From Roseomonas sp. (lineage in GTDB: Bacteria > Pseudomonadota > Alphaproteobacteria > Acetobacterales > Acetobacteraceae): DNA of 64,000 nt. Below, piece by piece: positions 49,783 to 61,118 of this stretch. Where the stretch lies: assembly GCA_020249775.1 (NCBI GenBank), contig JADCFA010000002.1, positions 62,001 to 126,000 of the forward strand, given 5' to 3'. The notes beneath the pieces are model-generated. The model saw only the letters and a program-made list of their open reading frames with translations. It had not been told where the DNA came from and did no database searches. Within the stretch, counting starts at the first letter, position 1; each line of letters opens with the position of its first letter. The translations under genes were made by a program, and so were the position numbers.

Positions 49783-52571
49783 CCGAGAAATTCCCGTATT
49801 TCGCGCGCCGCATCGGCCAACCCCATGCGGCGCAGCAATACGCCGGATGGCAGCCCCGCCAGCAGCCGCGACGGGCAGGAACGATCGAGCATCACAAACA
49901 CACCCTTGTCATCGGCGCGACGGATCAACCGCCCGAAAGCCTGACGTAGCCGATGGCGCGTGATGCGGTCATCATAATCCTTCGGCCTGCCTTCGGATAA
50001 ATGCAGGCGACGTTCGCGATGCAGAATGCTCGGCCTCGGCCAGGGCACGCGGTCGAACACCAAAAGGCGCAAGGACCGCCCCGGCACATCCACGCCATCG
50101 CGCATGGCATCCGTGCCCAGCAAACAGGAATTTTCCTCGGCACGGAATACATCCACCAAGGTCGCGTTATCCATGGCGTCAATATGCTGCGCGTAAAGCG
50201 GCAGGCCGGCTTCTTCCAAGGCAGGGGCGATGCGGCCATGCACATCGCGCAAACGACGAATGGCGGTGAAAAGCCCAAGTGCGCCGCCACCGGATGCCAG
50301 GAATAATTCCCGCATCGCGCCGGCGATTTGCGCGGTGTTTTCCCGCGCCACATCCGTCACCACAATGCAGCGCGTGCGCGCGGCGTAATCGAAGGGCGAA
50401 GCCACAGAGGCACGAATGGCGGGCAGCGGCAAATGCGCCGCACCCGTGCGGCCTTCCGCTTCGCGCCAGGCGGCTTCGGGATCGTCTTCCTCAGCCTCTG
50501 CCGCATCGCGCAAGGTGGCAGAGGTGATCAGCACGCCATGCGCGGGGGCGGCGACCTGCATGGCGAAGGGAATGGTCGGGTCAAGCCAATGGCGATGCAT
50601 CCCCGCATCCGAATCCTGCCCGCCGCGCCTTTCGATGGATAGCCAATCCACCATATCGGGACGCGCGCCGGGCGCGGGTTCCTCACCGCCAATCCGCGTC
50701 AGCATGGCGCGCCAGGCCGCGAGCGGCATCAGCACCCGGCGTTCGAGGGAACCGCAAATCGCTTCAATCCTCAGCCGGTCATTGGCTTCAATCTCGGCAG
50801 CTTCATCTTCCATGCGCGCCAGAAGCTTTTCGCGCAAATGCCTGACGGGTGCTTCCAGGCGTTGCAGTGCGCGTTCAAGCCCGCCCGCGATTTCCGCCAT
50901 ATCCGCGTTCAGCGGAAAAAGATCACATTCGGCATCGTAAAGCCCGGCTTCTTCGGCTTCCGCATTGCGCGCGCGCACTTGCCGGCGCACGGCGCGCAAA
51001 AACGCCTCGGCCGGATTGGCGGGCGCGCCCACCAGATCAACCGTGCCCTCATCGGTCAGCCGGCCAGACCAACCGCCCGCGGGCAAGGCACGCGCCGCTT
51101 GCAGGGCGGCTTCCAGGGGCGCCTGCAATTCCGGCCTTTCGCCGACCAATTCTTCCAAGCGCCGCTTCAACCCGCGTGCACGAGACCGCCCGCCTTCCGC
51201 ACCCAATATCCAACGGCGTAGTTCCGCCATTTCTGCACCCGTCAGATCAGCGGAAAAAGCGCTATCGGCGGCGTCGAACAGATGGTGCCCCTCATCGAAT
51301 ACCAGGCGCAAAGCGCGACCATCCTCGCCACCACCGAGCGCTGCCTGGATCATCACCAGCGCATGATTGGCAATCACAATGGAAGCGCCGCGCGCGCGGC
51401 GGATGGAATGTTCGACAAAGCATTTGCGATAATGCGGGCAGGCGGCGTGGATGCATTCGCCGCGCCGATCCGCCAGCGGCATGATCGTGTTGGTGCCGAA
51501 TAGTTCCGAAAGCCAGCCAGGAAAATCGCCGCCCAGTATATCGCCATCGCGCGTCGCTGCCGCCCAGCGCGCCACCAGGCCAAGCGCGACACCCTGCCCC
51601 GGCATGGCGGAAAAACCCAGCGCATCTTCCAGGTTCAGAAGGCACAAGTAATTTTCGCGCCCCTTGCGCAGCACCACGCGACGGCGGCGTTCCTCAGCAT
51701 CGGGGAAAAGCCGTGCGGTTTCCTGATCTATCTGGCGTTGCAGATTGCGCGTGAAGGTGGAAATCCACACCGGCGCGCCATTGCGTTCCGCCCAAAGACT
51801 GGCCGGCGCCACATAGCCAAGCGTCTTGCCCGTGCCCGTGCCGGCTTCTGCCAGCACCAGCGCCGGTGCGCCCTGATCTTCCCGCGGTGCAAAAGCCGCT
51901 GCGGCGGCCGAGGCATAATCCGCCTGTTGCGGGCGCTGTTCCGCGCCTTCGCCCAATATCTGCGCGAGCCGCGTGCGCGCCTCATGCGGTTCTATCCCGA
52001 AGGAGGATGGCGGATTGCCAGGTGCCGCTTCCTCCCATTCCGGCAGGCGGCGCCAGACTCGCAAACCCTCCATGCCCGAACGGGCCGCCGGCGCGCCGAG
52101 TGCCGCGAGCACCGACCGCGCCCAAGGCCAGCCCGCTTCACCCATGCGCGCGGCGAGGCTCGCAGCATCGCGGTTGAGTGGTGCGGCGCGATCATCGGCC
52201 AAGCGGCGCAGCAATTCGGTCGCGATATCGGGCAATAGCGCGACAGCCGCTTCATCATCGCGCGGCGCGGGCAAGCCAAGCGCCAGGGCAAGGCCGCGCG
52301 GGGTCGGCGCGCAGGATGTGGCGGGTAGCGCGAAGGCGAAAAGTTCCAGCAGGTCATGCGTCGGGCCAATGCCTGCTACGCCAAGCCGCCGCGCTGTCGC
52401 GGGCGCATGCACCAGCAGGGGCGCGGCCTCAGAGAGCCTTGCCGCGGCTGCGCGTGCCGGCAAGGTTTCGATACTGCCATCGGTATCCAGCACCACCGCG
52501 CGCCCCTGCCCCGCCACCAAAGCAGGCACATCGGGCAATAACAAACGCGGTGCGACAGGCGTTTCAGCCAT
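49779..52571 (-). CDS. DinG/XPD-like ATP-dependent DNA helicase
   Basis: The 930-residue SF2 helicase has Walker A AEAGTGTGKTLGY near residue 250, the DEGH box FDEGHHLF, and a set of cysteines between them (NYLCLLN and GECIHAACPHYRKC) that matches the 4Fe-4S cluster of the XPD/DinG family. The C-terminal RecA-like half has FGRLIRRADDKGVFVMLD. The first 200 residues are Ala/Pro-rich with no motif I recognise; in some relatives this region is an exonuclease-like domain. Role: probably DNA repair or R-loop removal. Confidence 0.88.
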   Translation of the reverse strand: MAETPVAPRLLLPDVPALVAGQGRAVVLDTDGSIETLPARAAAARLSEAAPLLVHAPATARRLGVAGIGPTHDLLELFAFALPATSCAPTPRGLALALGLPAPRDDEAAVALLPDIATELLRRLADDRAAPLNRDAASLAARMGEAGWPWARSVLAALGAPAARSGMEGLRVWRRLPEWEEAAPGNPPSSFGIEPHEARTRLAQILGEGAEQRPQQADYASAAAAAFAPREDQGAPALVLAEAGTGTGKTLGYVAPASLWAERNGAPVWISTFTRNLQRQIDQETARLFPDAEERRRRVVLRKGRENYLCLLNLEDALGFSAMPGQGVALGLVARWAAATRDGDILGGDFPGWLSELFGTNTIMPLADRRGECIHAACPHYRKCFVEHSIRRARGASIVIANHALVMIQAALGGGEDGRALRLVFDEGHHLFDAADSAFSADLTGAEMAELRRWILGAEGGRSRARGLKRRLEELVGERPELQAPLEAALQAARALPAGGWSGRLTDEGTVDLVGAPANPAEAFLRAVRRQVRARNAEAEEAGLYDAECDLFPLNADMAEIAGGLERALQRLEAPVRHLREKLLARMEDEAAEIEANDRLRIEAICGSLERRVLMPLAAWRAMLTRIGGEEPAPGARPDMVDWLSIERRGGQDSDAGMHRHWLDPTIPFAMQVAAPAHGVLITSATLRDAAEAEEDDPEAAWREAEGRTGAAHLPLPAIRASVASPFDYAARTRCIVVTDVARENTAQIAGAMRELFLASGGGALGLFTAIRRLRDVHGRIAPALEEAGLPLYAQHIDAMDNATLVDVFRAEENSCLLGTDAMRDGVDVPGRSLRLLVFDRVPWPRPSILHRERRLHLSEGRPKDYDDRITRHRLRQAFGRLIRRADDKGVFVMLDRSCPSRLLAGLPSGVLLRRMGLADAAREIREFLG

Positions 52572-52618
52572 GCGGTTCAGGCGATGCTGACTGGCCGGGG
52601 CGGGCGATCCACATGGGG

Positions 52619-53104
52619 CTAGGCATCCTGGCGCGCCGATATGCGGCGGATTTGAAAGCCGGTCTTGGTTTGCTCGAAGCCGGCATTCTCATAGAATTTT
52701 AGCGTGGATGGCTGTTTCGACCCGGTCAGGAGCATGACCTTGTAGCAGCCAGCCTCCCAAGCTGCGGCCACAGCAGACCGCAGCACACGGGTTCCATAAC
52801 CTTGGCCGCGGTACAACGCATCGGTCACAACATTTTCGATCAAGGCATAAGGCTTTCCGCCGCGGGTCAGATTCGGAATGACGATGAGGGTACAGGATGC
52901 AACAATGTCGTCACCCAGTAGCCCCAGCAGCACCGCGCTGCCAGGCAACTGATTGATTTCGCGCAGCCGGGCAGCGGCCACGCTGAGCGAAATTGGTTCA
53001 TCAGACGCGTTAAGATGCGGATAGAGCATGAGAAGGTCTTCCAGATCAGAAGGTAGCGCGCCTCGGATTGAAAACCCCAATTCCTTAGCGCCACCTTCTG
53101 ACAC
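52619..53104 (-). CDS. GNAT-family N-acetyltransferase
   Basis: The 161-residue protein has the acetyl-CoA loop in DALYRGQGYGTRVLRSAV (motif A) and a following VMLLTGSKQPSTLKFYENAGF block (motif B), typical of single-domain GNATs. The acceptor is unknown. It starts with GTG 53104, 20 bp after asd, so possibly co-transcribed. Confidence 0.85.
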   Translation of the reverse strand: MSEGGAKELGFSIRGALPSDLEDLLMLYPHLNASDEPISLSVAAARLREINQLPGSAVLLGLLGDDIVASCTLIVIPNLTRGGKPYALIENVVTDALYRGQGYGTRVLRSAVAAAWEAGCYKVMLLTGSKQPSTLKFYENAGFEQTKTGFQIRRISARQDA

Positions 53105-53124
53105 GCGATGACCTCATTCTTCGC

Positions 53125-54123
53125 TTACGCCGCGCGCAGCCTTTCGGCGATCTGCACCGCATTCAACGCGGCACCCTTCAGCAACTGATCACCACAGAGG
53201 AAGAAATCGAGGCCCCGGTCACCAAAGACCGGATTGGCGCGAATACGCCCGGCTTCCACATCATCCTGGCCCGTCGCCGTCAGCGGCATGGGATAGAGGC
53301 CCGCCGCCGGGTCATCCACCACCTTCACGCCCGCGGCCTTGCGCAGCACTTCGCGTGCGGCTTCCGGCGTCACGGGGCGTTCGGTTTCAATCGTCACCGC
53401 TTCAGCATGCACGCGGAAGGTTGGGATACGCACCGCGGTGCAGGAAATCGGCAGATCGGGCATGCCCATGATCTTCCGGCTTTCCCAAACCACCTTCATT
53501 TCTTCGCGCGTATAGCCATTTGGCTGGAAGCTATCGATTTGCGGAATCACGTTGAAGGGCAGCGGGTAGCGAAACACCTCATGCCCCGCCTTCGCCCCAT
53601 CCACCAACACGCGGCGAGTTTCGCGTTCCAGCTCCGCCATGCCTTCCGCCCCGGCGCCGGACGCCGCCTGGTAGGTGGAGACAATCACGCGCTTCAGGCC
53701 GAAAGCCTGACGCAAAGGCTCCAGCGCGACCACCAGAATGGCCGTGGTGCAATTGGGGTTGGCGATCAGCTTGGCGCCGCCGATGGCCTTGGCATTCACT
53801 TCCGGCACCACCAGCGGCACATCATCCTGCAAGCGAAAGGCCGAGGAATTATCCACCACATGCACGCCGGCGGCCACCATGGCCGGCGCATGGGCCTTGG
53901 CGAAATCACCCGAGACCGCAAGCAGCGCCAGATCAAGGTCACGCATGGCGGCATCACTGAAGGTTTCGATCTCTGCCTCACCCAGCGGAGTTTTCAGTTT
54001 ATTGCCGGCGCTGCGGGCAGAGGCAAAAAGCCTGAGCGAGGTCATCGGGAAGGCCCGACGCCCCAGAACATCCACCAATTCGCGGCCCACCGCACCGGAG
54101 GCCCCAATTACGCCGACACGCAT
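53125..54123 (-). CDS. asd: Aspartate-semialdehyde dehydrogenase
   Basis: The 332-residue protein begins [20 protein letters not shown] (NADP fold). It has the active-site cysteine in [13 protein letters not shown] and the catalytic His in RVHAEAV. It makes aspartate semialdehyde for Lys, Met, Thr and diaminopimelate. The start at ATG 54123 is preferred; the 30-codon longer frame lacks family character. Confidence 0.95.
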   Translation of the reverse strand: MRVGVIGASGAVGRELVDVLGRRAFPMTSLRLFASARSAGNKLKTPLGEAEIETFSDAAMRDLDLALLAVSGDFAKAHAPAMVAAGVHVVDNSSAFRLQDDVPLVVPEVNAKAIGGAKLIANPNCTTAILVVALEPLRQAFGLKRVIVSTYQAASGAGAEGMAELERETRRVLVDGAKAGHEVFRYPLPFNVIPQIDSFQPNGYTREEMKVVWESRKIMGMPDLPISCTAVRIPTFRVHAEAVTIETERPVTPEAAREVLRKAAGVKVVDDPAAGLYPMPLTATGQDDVEAGRIRANPVFGDRGLDFFLCGDQLLKGAALNAVQIAERLRAA

Positions 54124-54183
54124 AGCAATATTCCCATGGTAAAGCTTGTAAGAGGGCCGTTTAACGCAGAAAGCACAAAGATG

Positions 54184-54204
54184 GAACAGGAAGCGGGGCT
54201 TGGG
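54184..54204 (+). repeat. 21-bp repeat, copy 2
   Basis: It is identical to 48899-48919 and ends exactly 65 nt before the lysyl-tRNA synthetase ATG. It is followed at 54222-54241 by a perfect 7-bp hairpin (GGGCTGC, CTATAA, GCAGCCC). Confidence 0.85.
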
Positions 54205-54269
54205 CCTCGCCACCTGCGCGCGGGCTGCCTATAAGCAGCCCATCCAACGCTTAAGGATAGTCATCACCC

Positions 54270-55892
54270 ATGTCCACCGCCGCCGATTTTTCCGCCGTGA
54301 AGGCCTGGCCCTTTGAGGAGGCGCGCAAGGTCGCGACCCGCCTGGCCGCTTCCGGCAAGAAATCGGCGCTGTTTGAGACCGGCTATGGCCCTTCCGGCCT
54401 GCCGCATATTGGTACTTTCGGCGAAGTGGCGCGCACAAGCTGGATCCGCCATGCCTTCACGCAGCTCACGGGCCTGCCTTCGCGCCTGATCGCCTTCAGC
54501 GATGACATGGATGGGCTGCGCAAGGTACCGGATAATGTGCCGAATAAGGACATGCTGGCCACGCATATCGGCCGGCCGGTCACGGCGATTCCTGACCCCT
54601 TCGGCACACATGAAAGCTTTGGGCACCATAACAATGCGCGGCTGCGCGCCTTTCTGGATGCCTTTGGCTTTGATTATGAATTCGCGTCTTCCTCCGATTA
54701 CTACCGTTCCGGGAAGTTTGATGCGGCCTTGCTCCGCATGGCGGAAAACCACGCCAAGGTGTTGGAAGTGATCCTGCCCACCTTGGGTCCTGATCGCCGC
54801 GCCACCTATTCGCCCTTCCTGCCGATTCATCCGAAGACCGGCGTGGTGATGCAGGTGCCGATGGAAGAAGTGCGCCCAGATCAGGACATGCTGGTCTGGC
54901 GCGATCCCGATAGTGGTGAGCGTTTCGGCACGCGCATCACCGGTGGCCATTGCAAGGCGCAATGGAAGGCGGATTGGGCCTTGCGCTGGTATGCGCTTGG
55001 CGTGGATTACGAAATGTCGGGCAAGGATTTGATTGATAGCGTCCGGCTGTCATCGGCGATTTGCCGCGTGCTGGGTGGCCCGCCGCCTGAGGGCTTCACC
55101 TATGAGCATTTCCTGGATGAGCAGGGGCAGAAGATTTCAAAATCCAAGGGCAATGGCCTGACGATTGAAGAATGGCTGCGCTATGCGCCGCCGGAAAGCC
55201 TTTCGCAATTCATGTATAACCAGCCGCAGCGCGCGAAGCGGCTTTACTTCGATCAAATCCCGCGCGCCGTGGATGAATATCTGCAACACCGGGCAAGGCT
55301 CCGCACCGCGCCGGATGCCGCCAACCCGGCCTGGCATATCCATCGCGGCGCCGCGCCGAATGACCCGGAACCACCGGTTTCCTTCACCATGCTGCTGAAT
55401 TTGGCGAGTGTGGTGAATGCCGATGATCCTGATTTGCTGTGGGGTTTTCTGGCGCGCTATGCGCCGGGCGCCACGCCGGAATCGCAACCTTTACTCGGCA
55501 AGCTTGTTTCCTATGCGGTCGCCTATTACCGGGATTTCGTCGCGCCCACGAAGCGCTTCCGCAATCCAAATGATGCGGAACGCGAAGCGCTGACCGCGCT
55601 GATGGTGGCGTTGCGTGACCGTGCGGCGGATCTGGAAGCCATGCCGGCGGAAGAACGTGCCAAGGCCGCGCAGGATCTGGTGTTTGACGCCGGGCGGCGC
55701 GAACCCTTCCTTGAACAGAACAAGGATGGCCGGATAGGTGTGTCCCGCGCCTGGTTCAATGCGCTCTATCAGGTGCTGCTCGGGCAGGAAGAAGGCCCAC
55801 GCTTTGGCGGCTTCATCGCACTTTATGGTGTGGCCGGCACCATCAGCCTCATTGAAACCGCGCTGGCGCAGGCGGAGAGCCCCGACGCGTGA
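54270..55892 (+). CDS. lysK: Class I lysyl-tRNA synthetase
   Basis: The 540-residue class I synthetase has the HIGH-like motif PHIGTF at 45-50 and KMSKS-like KISKSKG at 288-294. It charges tRNA-Lys. Class I LysRS is found in archaea and in some bacteria including alphaproteobacteria, replacing the class II enzyme. The stop overlaps the GTG start of a downstream MprF-like gene. Confidence 0.96.
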   Translation: MSTAADFSAVKAWPFEEARKVATRLAASGKKSALFETGYGPSGLPHIGTFGEVARTSWIRHAFTQLTGLPSRLIAFSDDMDGLRKVPDNVPNKDMLATHIGRPVTAIPDPFGTHESFGHHNNARLRAFLDAFGFDYEFASSSDYYRSGKFDAALLRMAENHAKVLEVILPTLGPDRRATYSPFLPIHPKTGVVMQVPMEEVRPDQDMLVWRDPDSGERFGTRITGGHCKAQWKADWALRWYALGVDYEMSGKDLIDSVRLSSAICRVLGGPPPEGFTYEHFLDEQGQKISKSKGNGLTIEEWLRYAPPESLSQFMYNQPQRAKRLYFDQIPRAVDEYLQHRARLRTAPDAANPAWHIHRGAAPNDPEPPVSFTMLLNLASVVNADDPDLLWGFLARYAPGATPESQPLLGKLVSYAVAYYRDFVAPTKRFRNPNDAEREALTALMVALRDRAADLEAMPAEERAKAAQDLVFDAGRREPFLEQNKDGRIGVSRAWFNALYQVLLGQEEGPRFGGFIALYGVAGTISLIETALAQAESPDA

Positions 55893-57853
55893 AGCCGCAG
55901 GGCGCCATATCCCTGTTGAAACGCTTCGGCCCGACCTGCTTTGGGCTGATCCTGCTGGTGGTCGCGCTTTACGTGGTACAGCGCGAATTCCGCGGGCTTT
56001 CCTGGCAGGATATCCAAACCGCGCTGCATGCCACGCCGCCTGCCGCGCTTTGGCTGGCGGCGGGCTGCACCATTGGTGCTTATTTGTTGCTTTCGGCTTA
56101 TGATAGGCTGGGGTCCATCTATGCCGGGCATCCGGTTTCCTGGCGGCGGTCCTTGCTGGCTTCCTTCTGCGCCTATGCGCTTGCGAATAATATCGGCGTG
56201 GCGACCGTTTCAGGTGCGGCGGTGCGTTATCGCTTTTATGCCAGTTGGGGCTTGGCGCCGGTGGCGATTGCCAAGGTCATTGCCATTACCTCGCTCACAT
56301 TTGGGCTTGGGGGGTTCGCCATAGCTGGGCTGGTGCTGGTGCTGGAACCCGATCTTCTGACCTTTCTGGGGAAAGGCGCACCGCGCTGGATCCTGCCACT
56401 GCTGGGGTTTTTCTGTTGGGCGATTGTCATCGCCTATGTCGTGATGGCGCGTTTCGTGCCGCATATCAGGCTTTTCGGGCATGAGATTGACCTGCCCGGC
56501 TTTCGTATCGCCTTGGCCCAGGTAGCGCTGGCCACCGCCGATGTTGCGGTGACTGCTATGATTTTCTTCGCATTGCTGCCACCAGCCGATGGCCTGAGCT
56601 TCCTGCATTTCCTTGGCATTTACATCGCCGCCTATATGGCGGGGTTGGCCGCGAATGTGCCAGGCGGGATTGGCGTTTTTGATGGCGCCATTCTGTTTGC
56701 GCTGGCGGGCTTCATGCCCACCCCTGCGGTGGTTGGCGCGCTCCTGCTGTTCCGCCTGTTTTACTACATCATCCCGCTTTTTCTGGCCGGCGCGCTTTTC
56801 GCGGGGTTTGAGGTCAGCCAACGCCGCAAGCTGGTGGCGCGCTTGGCGCCTGATCGGGGCATTGCGGTTTCCTTTGAGGTGCCGGCACTGGCTGGGCTCA
56901 CCGGCTTTGCCGCCCTGGTGCTGATTTTCATCGGCGCCCTGCCGCCAAAGCCAAGCCTGTTTGGCCCCGTGCCGGATTTCCTGGAAGAAGCCGCGAGCCA
57001 TTTTGCCGCCTCCGTTGTGGGCTCGCTGCTGCTGGCAGCCGCTTATGGGTTGGTGCGGCGGCTGACCTTGGCCTGGTGGGCTTCGCTTTTTCTGCTGCTG
57101 AATGGCGCGCTGATCCTAGTGCTACGCGGCGAGCCCTTATGGCTCATCGCGGCCTTCCTGCTGGTGCCGCTGCTGCTGACCACGGCGCGCAGCGCCTTTT
57201 ACCGCCATGCACGGCTGATCGGGGAGGCTGTTTCGGCCGAAGGCTTGGGCGCACTCGCCGCCGGGGCGATTTGCGGCCTGACGCTGGCAACCGTCGCCTA
57301 TCAGAGCAATCTCGCCGACCGATCCTGGTGGGGGGTGGTGCTGGCAGCCGATGCGCCGGATTCGCTCCGTTTTACTGTGGCGCTGGCCGGGGTGCTGCTG
57401 CTTATTGCGGCGTTCCGGCTACTGCTGCCCGCACGCCCTCCCATGCTGGCCTATACGGAAGCGGCGCGCGAGAGGCTTTTGGCCGTTGGCGCCATGGCGC
57501 CGGCGCTTGCGGCCGCCGATGGTGCGGTATTTGGCGAAACGGGGCGCGCCGGCTTTGCTTTCCTGAAGCGGGATGGGGTTTGGCTGGCGCTCGGCGATCC
57601 AGCGGGTGAGGCGCGGGACAGGGTTTCCGCCATTTGGCGCTTCCGCGACCTTTGCGAAGCCGCCCAGGTTGATCCGGCCTTCTGGCGCGTTGGGCCGGAA
57701 TTACTGCGGATTTACAGTGATATCGGCCTGACGGCGCTGCCTTTGGACCCCGATGGGGCCGCGCCGCGCTATCTTGTGTGCCGGGCGGAGCGCGATCTGG
57801 AAAGCCTGCGCCCCCTACTGCCCCATGGCGGAGAAGGTAGTGACTCTGGCTGA
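55889..57853 (+). CDS. MprF-like membrane protein with a shortened C-terminal domain
   Basis: The 654-residue protein has an N-terminal multi-helix flippase-type domain (UPF0104/LPG synthase TM; about 14 membrane helices to residue 510; block [13 protein letters not shown]). It then has only the first part of a DUF2156 GNAT-type domain ([17 protein letters not shown]). Full-length MprF proteins are about 850 residues and carry a complete lysyl-transferase domain; here the frame stops 45 residues after [12 protein letters not shown]. No continuation is seen in other frames before ugd. It starts with GTG overlapping the lysK stop. Lys-tRNA is the donor of true MprF, so the pairing is suggestive. 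Confidence 0.8.
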   Translation: MKPQGAISLLKRFGPTCFGLILLVVALYVVQREFRGLSWQDIQTALHATPPAALWLAAGCTIGAYLLLSAYDRLGSIYAGHPVSWRRSLLASFCAYALANNIGVATVSGAAVRYRFYASWGLAPVAIAKVIAITSLTFGLGGFAIAGLVLVLEPDLLTFLGKGAPRWILPLLGFFCWAIVIAYVVMARFVPHIRLFGHEIDLPGFRIALAQVALATADVAVTAMIFFALLPPADGLSFLHFLGIYIAAYMAGLAANVPGGIGVFDGAILFALAGFMPTPAVVGALLLFRLFYYIIPLFLAGALFAGFEVSQRRKLVARLAPDRGIAVSFEVPALAGLTGFAALVLIFIGALPPKPSLFGPVPDFLEEAASHFAASVVGSLLLAAAYGLVRRLTLAWWASLFLLLNGALILVLRGEPLWLIAAFLLVPLLLTTARSAFYRHARLIGEAVSAEGLGALAAGAICGLTLATVAYQSNLADRSWWGVVLAADAPDSLRFTVALAGVLLLIAAFRLLLPARPPMLAYTEAARERLLAVGAMAPALAAADGAVFGETGRAGFAFLKRDGVWLALGDPAGEARDRVSAIWRFRDLCEAAQVDPAFWRVGPELLRIYSDIGLTALPLDPDGAAPRYLVCRAERDLESLRPLLPHGGEGSDSG

Positions 57854-57916
57854 GCCCCTTGCCAGCCCGGGCTTGCCGCGCCATTGCAACGCCGCTTCGG
57901 AAGTAAGGAGGAGCAA

Positions 57917-59221
57917 ATGCGCATCGCCATGATCGGGGCCGGCTATGTCGGCCTGGTATCCGGCGCCTGCTTCGCGGAATTCGGCGTGGATGTCACAGTG
58001 ATGGACCTCGACCCCGCCAAAATCGCCGCGCTGCATGAAGGCCGCATGCCGATCTATGAACCGGGGCTTGATAAGCTGGTCGCCGAAAATGTCGAAGCCG
58101 GCCGGCTTGGTTTCACCACCGACCTCAAAACCGCCATTGCAGGGGCGGAGGCAGTTTTTCTTGCGGTTGGTACGCCAACCAGGCGCGGCGATGGCCATGC
58201 CGACCTTTCCTATGTTTATGCCGCGGCCGAGGAAGTGGCGCGCGCCGCAACCGGGCCCTTGGTGCTGGTGACGAAATCCACCGTGCCTGTCGGTACCGGG
58301 CGGGAAGTGCGCGCGATTGTGCGCCGCGTGCGTCCGGAACTTGCGATCAGCGTCGCCTCCAACCCTGAGTTTCTCCGCGAAGGCAGCGCGATTGGCGATT
58401 TCATGCGCCCGGATCGCGTGGTGATCGGGACCGAGGATGAACAGGGCTTGGCGGTCCTTAAGCGGCTCTATCGCCCGCTTTACCTGATTGAAACGCCAGT
58501 GCTGGCGACCAGCCTTGAAACGGCGGAGCTGATCAAATACGCGGCCAATGCTTTCCTTGCGACCAAGATCACCTTCATCAATGAAATCGCTGATCTGTGT
58601 GAAAAGGTTGGCGCCGATGTGCATGATGTGGCGCGCGGCATGGGGCTGGATGGGCGGATCGGGCGTAAATTCCTCCATCCCGGTCCGGGCTATGGCGGTT
58701 CCTGCTTCCCCAAGGATACGCTTGCTTTGGCGCACACCGCGCAGGATGCCGGCGCGCCGCTCAAGCTGGTGGAAGCGACCATTGCAGTGAATGAGGCGCG
58801 CAAGGCGCAAATGGCCGATCGCATTCTGGCCGCGCTTGGCCCGAACCCGGCGGGGAAGACGGTTGCGGTACTCGGCCTGACCTTCAAGCCGGAAACCGAT
58901 GACATGCGCGATGCGCCATCCTTGGTGATCCTGCCCAAGCTGGCGGCGGCGGGGGTGATGCTCCGCGCCTTTGACCCGCAGCCCGGCCATGCCCGCCAGG
59001 TACTGCCCCAGGCGGTGCATTATGCCGAAAGCCCCTCGGATGCGGCAGCTGGGGCGGATGCGCTGGTGGTGCTGACGGAGTGGAATGAATTCCGCGCCCT
59101 GTCACCGGAACGCCTGAAATCCGCCATGAAGGGCAGTATTGTGCTCGATCTCCGCAATATCTGGGATCCGGCGGCGATGCGCGCTGCCGGCTTCACCTAT
59201 TCTTCCATTGGCCGACCCTGA
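57917..59221 (+). CDS. ugd: UDP-glucose 6-dehydrogenase
   Basis: The 434-residue NAD enzyme begins [21 protein letters not shown]. The active-site cysteine is in [10 protein letters not shown], and the C-terminal UDP-binding domain has [17 protein letters not shown]. It makes UDP-glucuronate for surface polysaccharide. The start at ATG 57917 has a very strong AAGGAGGAG just upstream. The gene is 12 bp from the next gene. Confidence 0.96.
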   Translation: MRIAMIGAGYVGLVSGACFAEFGVDVTVMDLDPAKIAALHEGRMPIYEPGLDKLVAENVEAGRLGFTTDLKTAIAGAEAVFLAVGTPTRRGDGHADLSYVYAAAEEVARAATGPLVLVTKSTVPVGTGREVRAIVRRVRPELAISVASNPEFLREGSAIGDFMRPDRVVIGTEDEQGLAVLKRLYRPLYLIETPVLATSLETAELIKYAANAFLATKITFINEIADLCEKVGADVHDVARGMGLDGRIGRKFLHPGPGYGGSCFPKDTLALAHTAQDAGAPLKLVEATIAVNEARKAQMADRILAALGPNPAGKTVAVLGLTFKPETDDMRDAPSLVILPKLAAAGVMLRAFDPQPGHARQVLPQAVHYAESPSDAAAGADALVVLTEWNEFRALSPERLKSAMKGSIVLDLRNIWDPAAMRAAGFTYSSIGRP

Positions 59222-59232
59222 AAGCTGCCTCC

Positions 59233-60645
59233 ATGACCGGATTCAATCATCGCTTCGACCCCACGGTGCTGCGCGAATATGACATTCGCGGCATTGTCGG
59301 CAAAACCCTGAACCCGGAAGATGCCTACGCGATTGGCCGCTGCTTTGGCAGCATTGTCAGCCGTGGCGGCGGGAGGCGCGTTGCGGTTGGCTATGATGGC
59401 CGGCTCCATTCGCCCGAAATGGAAGCGCAGTTGGTTGCGGGCCTGCGCGCCTGTGGCTTGGAAGTGGTGCGCATTGGGCTGTGCGCGACGCCGATGCTCT
59501 ATTACGCGGCCTATGCCTTGGAAGCCGATGGCGCGGCGATGGTAACCGGCAGCCATAACCCGCCCGATTACAATGGCTTCAAGATGATGATCGGCAAGAA
59601 GCCCTTTTACGGCGCGCAGATCCAGCAGATTGGCCGTATGGCCGCCGAAGGCGATGTGGTGCCGGAAGCCGCCGGCAGTGATCGCGCCGTGGATATCGCA
59701 ACACGCTATGCGGACCGCGTCTTGCAGGATTGGGATGGCGGGGACCGCGCACTGAAAGTGGTTTGGGATCCCGGCAATGGCTCTGCCGGGCCGATTGTAA
59801 AGGCCTTGGCGGCGCGCCTGCCGGGGCAGCACATGGTGATCAATGCGGATGTGGATGGCCGCTTCCCGAACCATCACCCCGACCCGACAGTGCCCAAAAA
59901 TCTGGAGCAATTGATTGCGGCGGTTGCGCGCGAAGGCGCTGATCTTGGCATTGCCTTTGATGGAGATGGGGACCGTATCGGCATAGTGGATAATGAAGGC
60001 CATGTGCTGTTCGGTGATCAATTGATGATCGTGCTGGCGCGCGATGTGCTGAAAGCCAAGCCAGGGGCGACCATCATCGCCGATGTCAAGGCAAGCCAAG
60101 TACTGTTCGATGAAATCGCCAAGGCGGGCGGTCAGCCCTTGATGTGGAAAACCGGCCATTCGCTGATCAAGGCGAAAATGGCGGAGACCGGTAGCCCGCT
60201 GGCAGGCGAAATGTCGGGCCATATCTTCTTTGCCGATAAATGGTACGGTTTTGATGATGCGCCGTATTCTGCCGTGCGGCTGCTTGGCATTGTCGCGCGG
60301 CTAGCGGGCCCGCTTTCCGCGCTGCGCGCCGCGCTGCCGCAGGTGATCAATACACCCGAATTGCGATTTGATTGCTCCGAGGCGCGCAAGTTTGAAGTGG
60401 TGCGGGAAGTGAAGGAACGGCTCGCCGCCGCGGGCGCCAAGGTGCAGGATGTGGATGGCGTGCGCGTGCTGACCGATGATGGCTGGTGGCTGCTGCGCGC
60501 TTCCAATACCCAGGCCGTGCTGGTTGCGCGCGTGGAAGCTTCCAGTGAGGCCGGGCTTGAACGCCTGAAGGCCGATCTGGCGCGCCAGATCACTGCCAGT
60601 GGTTTGGCGGTGCCGGATTTCTCCGGCGCCAATGCGGGGCATTGA
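59233..60645 (+). CDS. Phosphomannomutase/phosphoglucomutase
   Basis: The 470-residue alpha-D-phosphohexomutase has the phosphoserine loop [14 protein letters not shown], metal loop [10 protein letters not shown] and sugar loop GEMSGHIFF. It is AlgC-like and probably supplies glucose-1-P or mannose-1-P. Next to ugd, it suggests sugar-nucleotide production for exopolysaccharide or LPS. Confidence 0.95.
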   Translation: MTGFNHRFDPTVLREYDIRGIVGKTLNPEDAYAIGRCFGSIVSRGGGRRVAVGYDGRLHSPEMEAQLVAGLRACGLEVVRIGLCATPMLYYAAYALEADGAAMVTGSHNPPDYNGFKMMIGKKPFYGAQIQQIGRMAAEGDVVPEAAGSDRAVDIATRYADRVLQDWDGGDRALKVVWDPGNGSAGPIVKALAARLPGQHMVINADVDGRFPNHHPDPTVPKNLEQLIAAVAREGADLGIAFDGDGDRIGIVDNEGHVLFGDQLMIVLARDVLKAKPGATIIADVKASQVLFDEIAKAGGQPLMWKTGHSLIKAKMAETGSPLAGEMSGHIFFADKWYGFDDAPYSAVRLLGIVARLAGPLSALRAALPQVINTPELRFDCSEARKFEVVREVKERLAAAGAKVQDVDGVRVLTDDGWWLLRASNTQAVLVARVEASSEAGLERLKADLARQITASGLAVPDFSGANAGH

Positions 60646-60720
60646 GGCCGGGCGCCAATTGCGCAGGCGCAGACCTGCTTCTAGCGCAATTTCCGTTCGC
60701 CTGTTTTCTCGGGAACCGCC

Positions 60721-60924
60721 CTAAACACGCGCGGCCAGGCGCCGGGCCAGGATATAGCCAAGCGCCCCGCCCAAGGGTGCGGCCGGCAAGGCCAGCACCC
60801 AGCCAGCATGAGACCCAGCCACCACCAAAGCAAGGCCCGCGTAAAGCGTGAGGCCGCCCACCAGGCTGCCCACCACACCGGCCGTCAGGCCAAGAACCAG
60901 GATTTCTTCTCGGGATACACTCAT
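60721..60924 (-). CDS. Small membrane protein, unknown function
   Basis: This is a 67-residue protein with two predicted membrane helices (about residues 7-29 and 33-55) rich in Gly/Ala/Leu. I do not recognise a family. ATG 60924 is preferred over a TTG 12 codons upstream; GAAGG is close to the ATG. It sits alone on the minus strand between the mutase and rpsD. Confidence 0.5.
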   Translation of the reverse strand: MSVSREEILVLGLTAGVVGSLVGGLTLYAGLALVVAGSHAGWVLALPAAPLGGALGYILARRLAARV

Positions 60925-61118
60925 GCCTTCGGGGATGGGGCCGGGCGTCCGGTTTGACAAGCCCCAAGGCGCGGAATATCACGCGGCCTCCTTCCGGGAA
61001 TGTGGACGGGCCTTCGGGGTCCGCGCCCGCCCTGGCCATCCGGCCTGGGACTACTGGGACAACAAGGCCCTTAGGGGCGTAGCAAGAAAGGCCATCGCGT
61101 CTGCGATGGAGTATGCGC

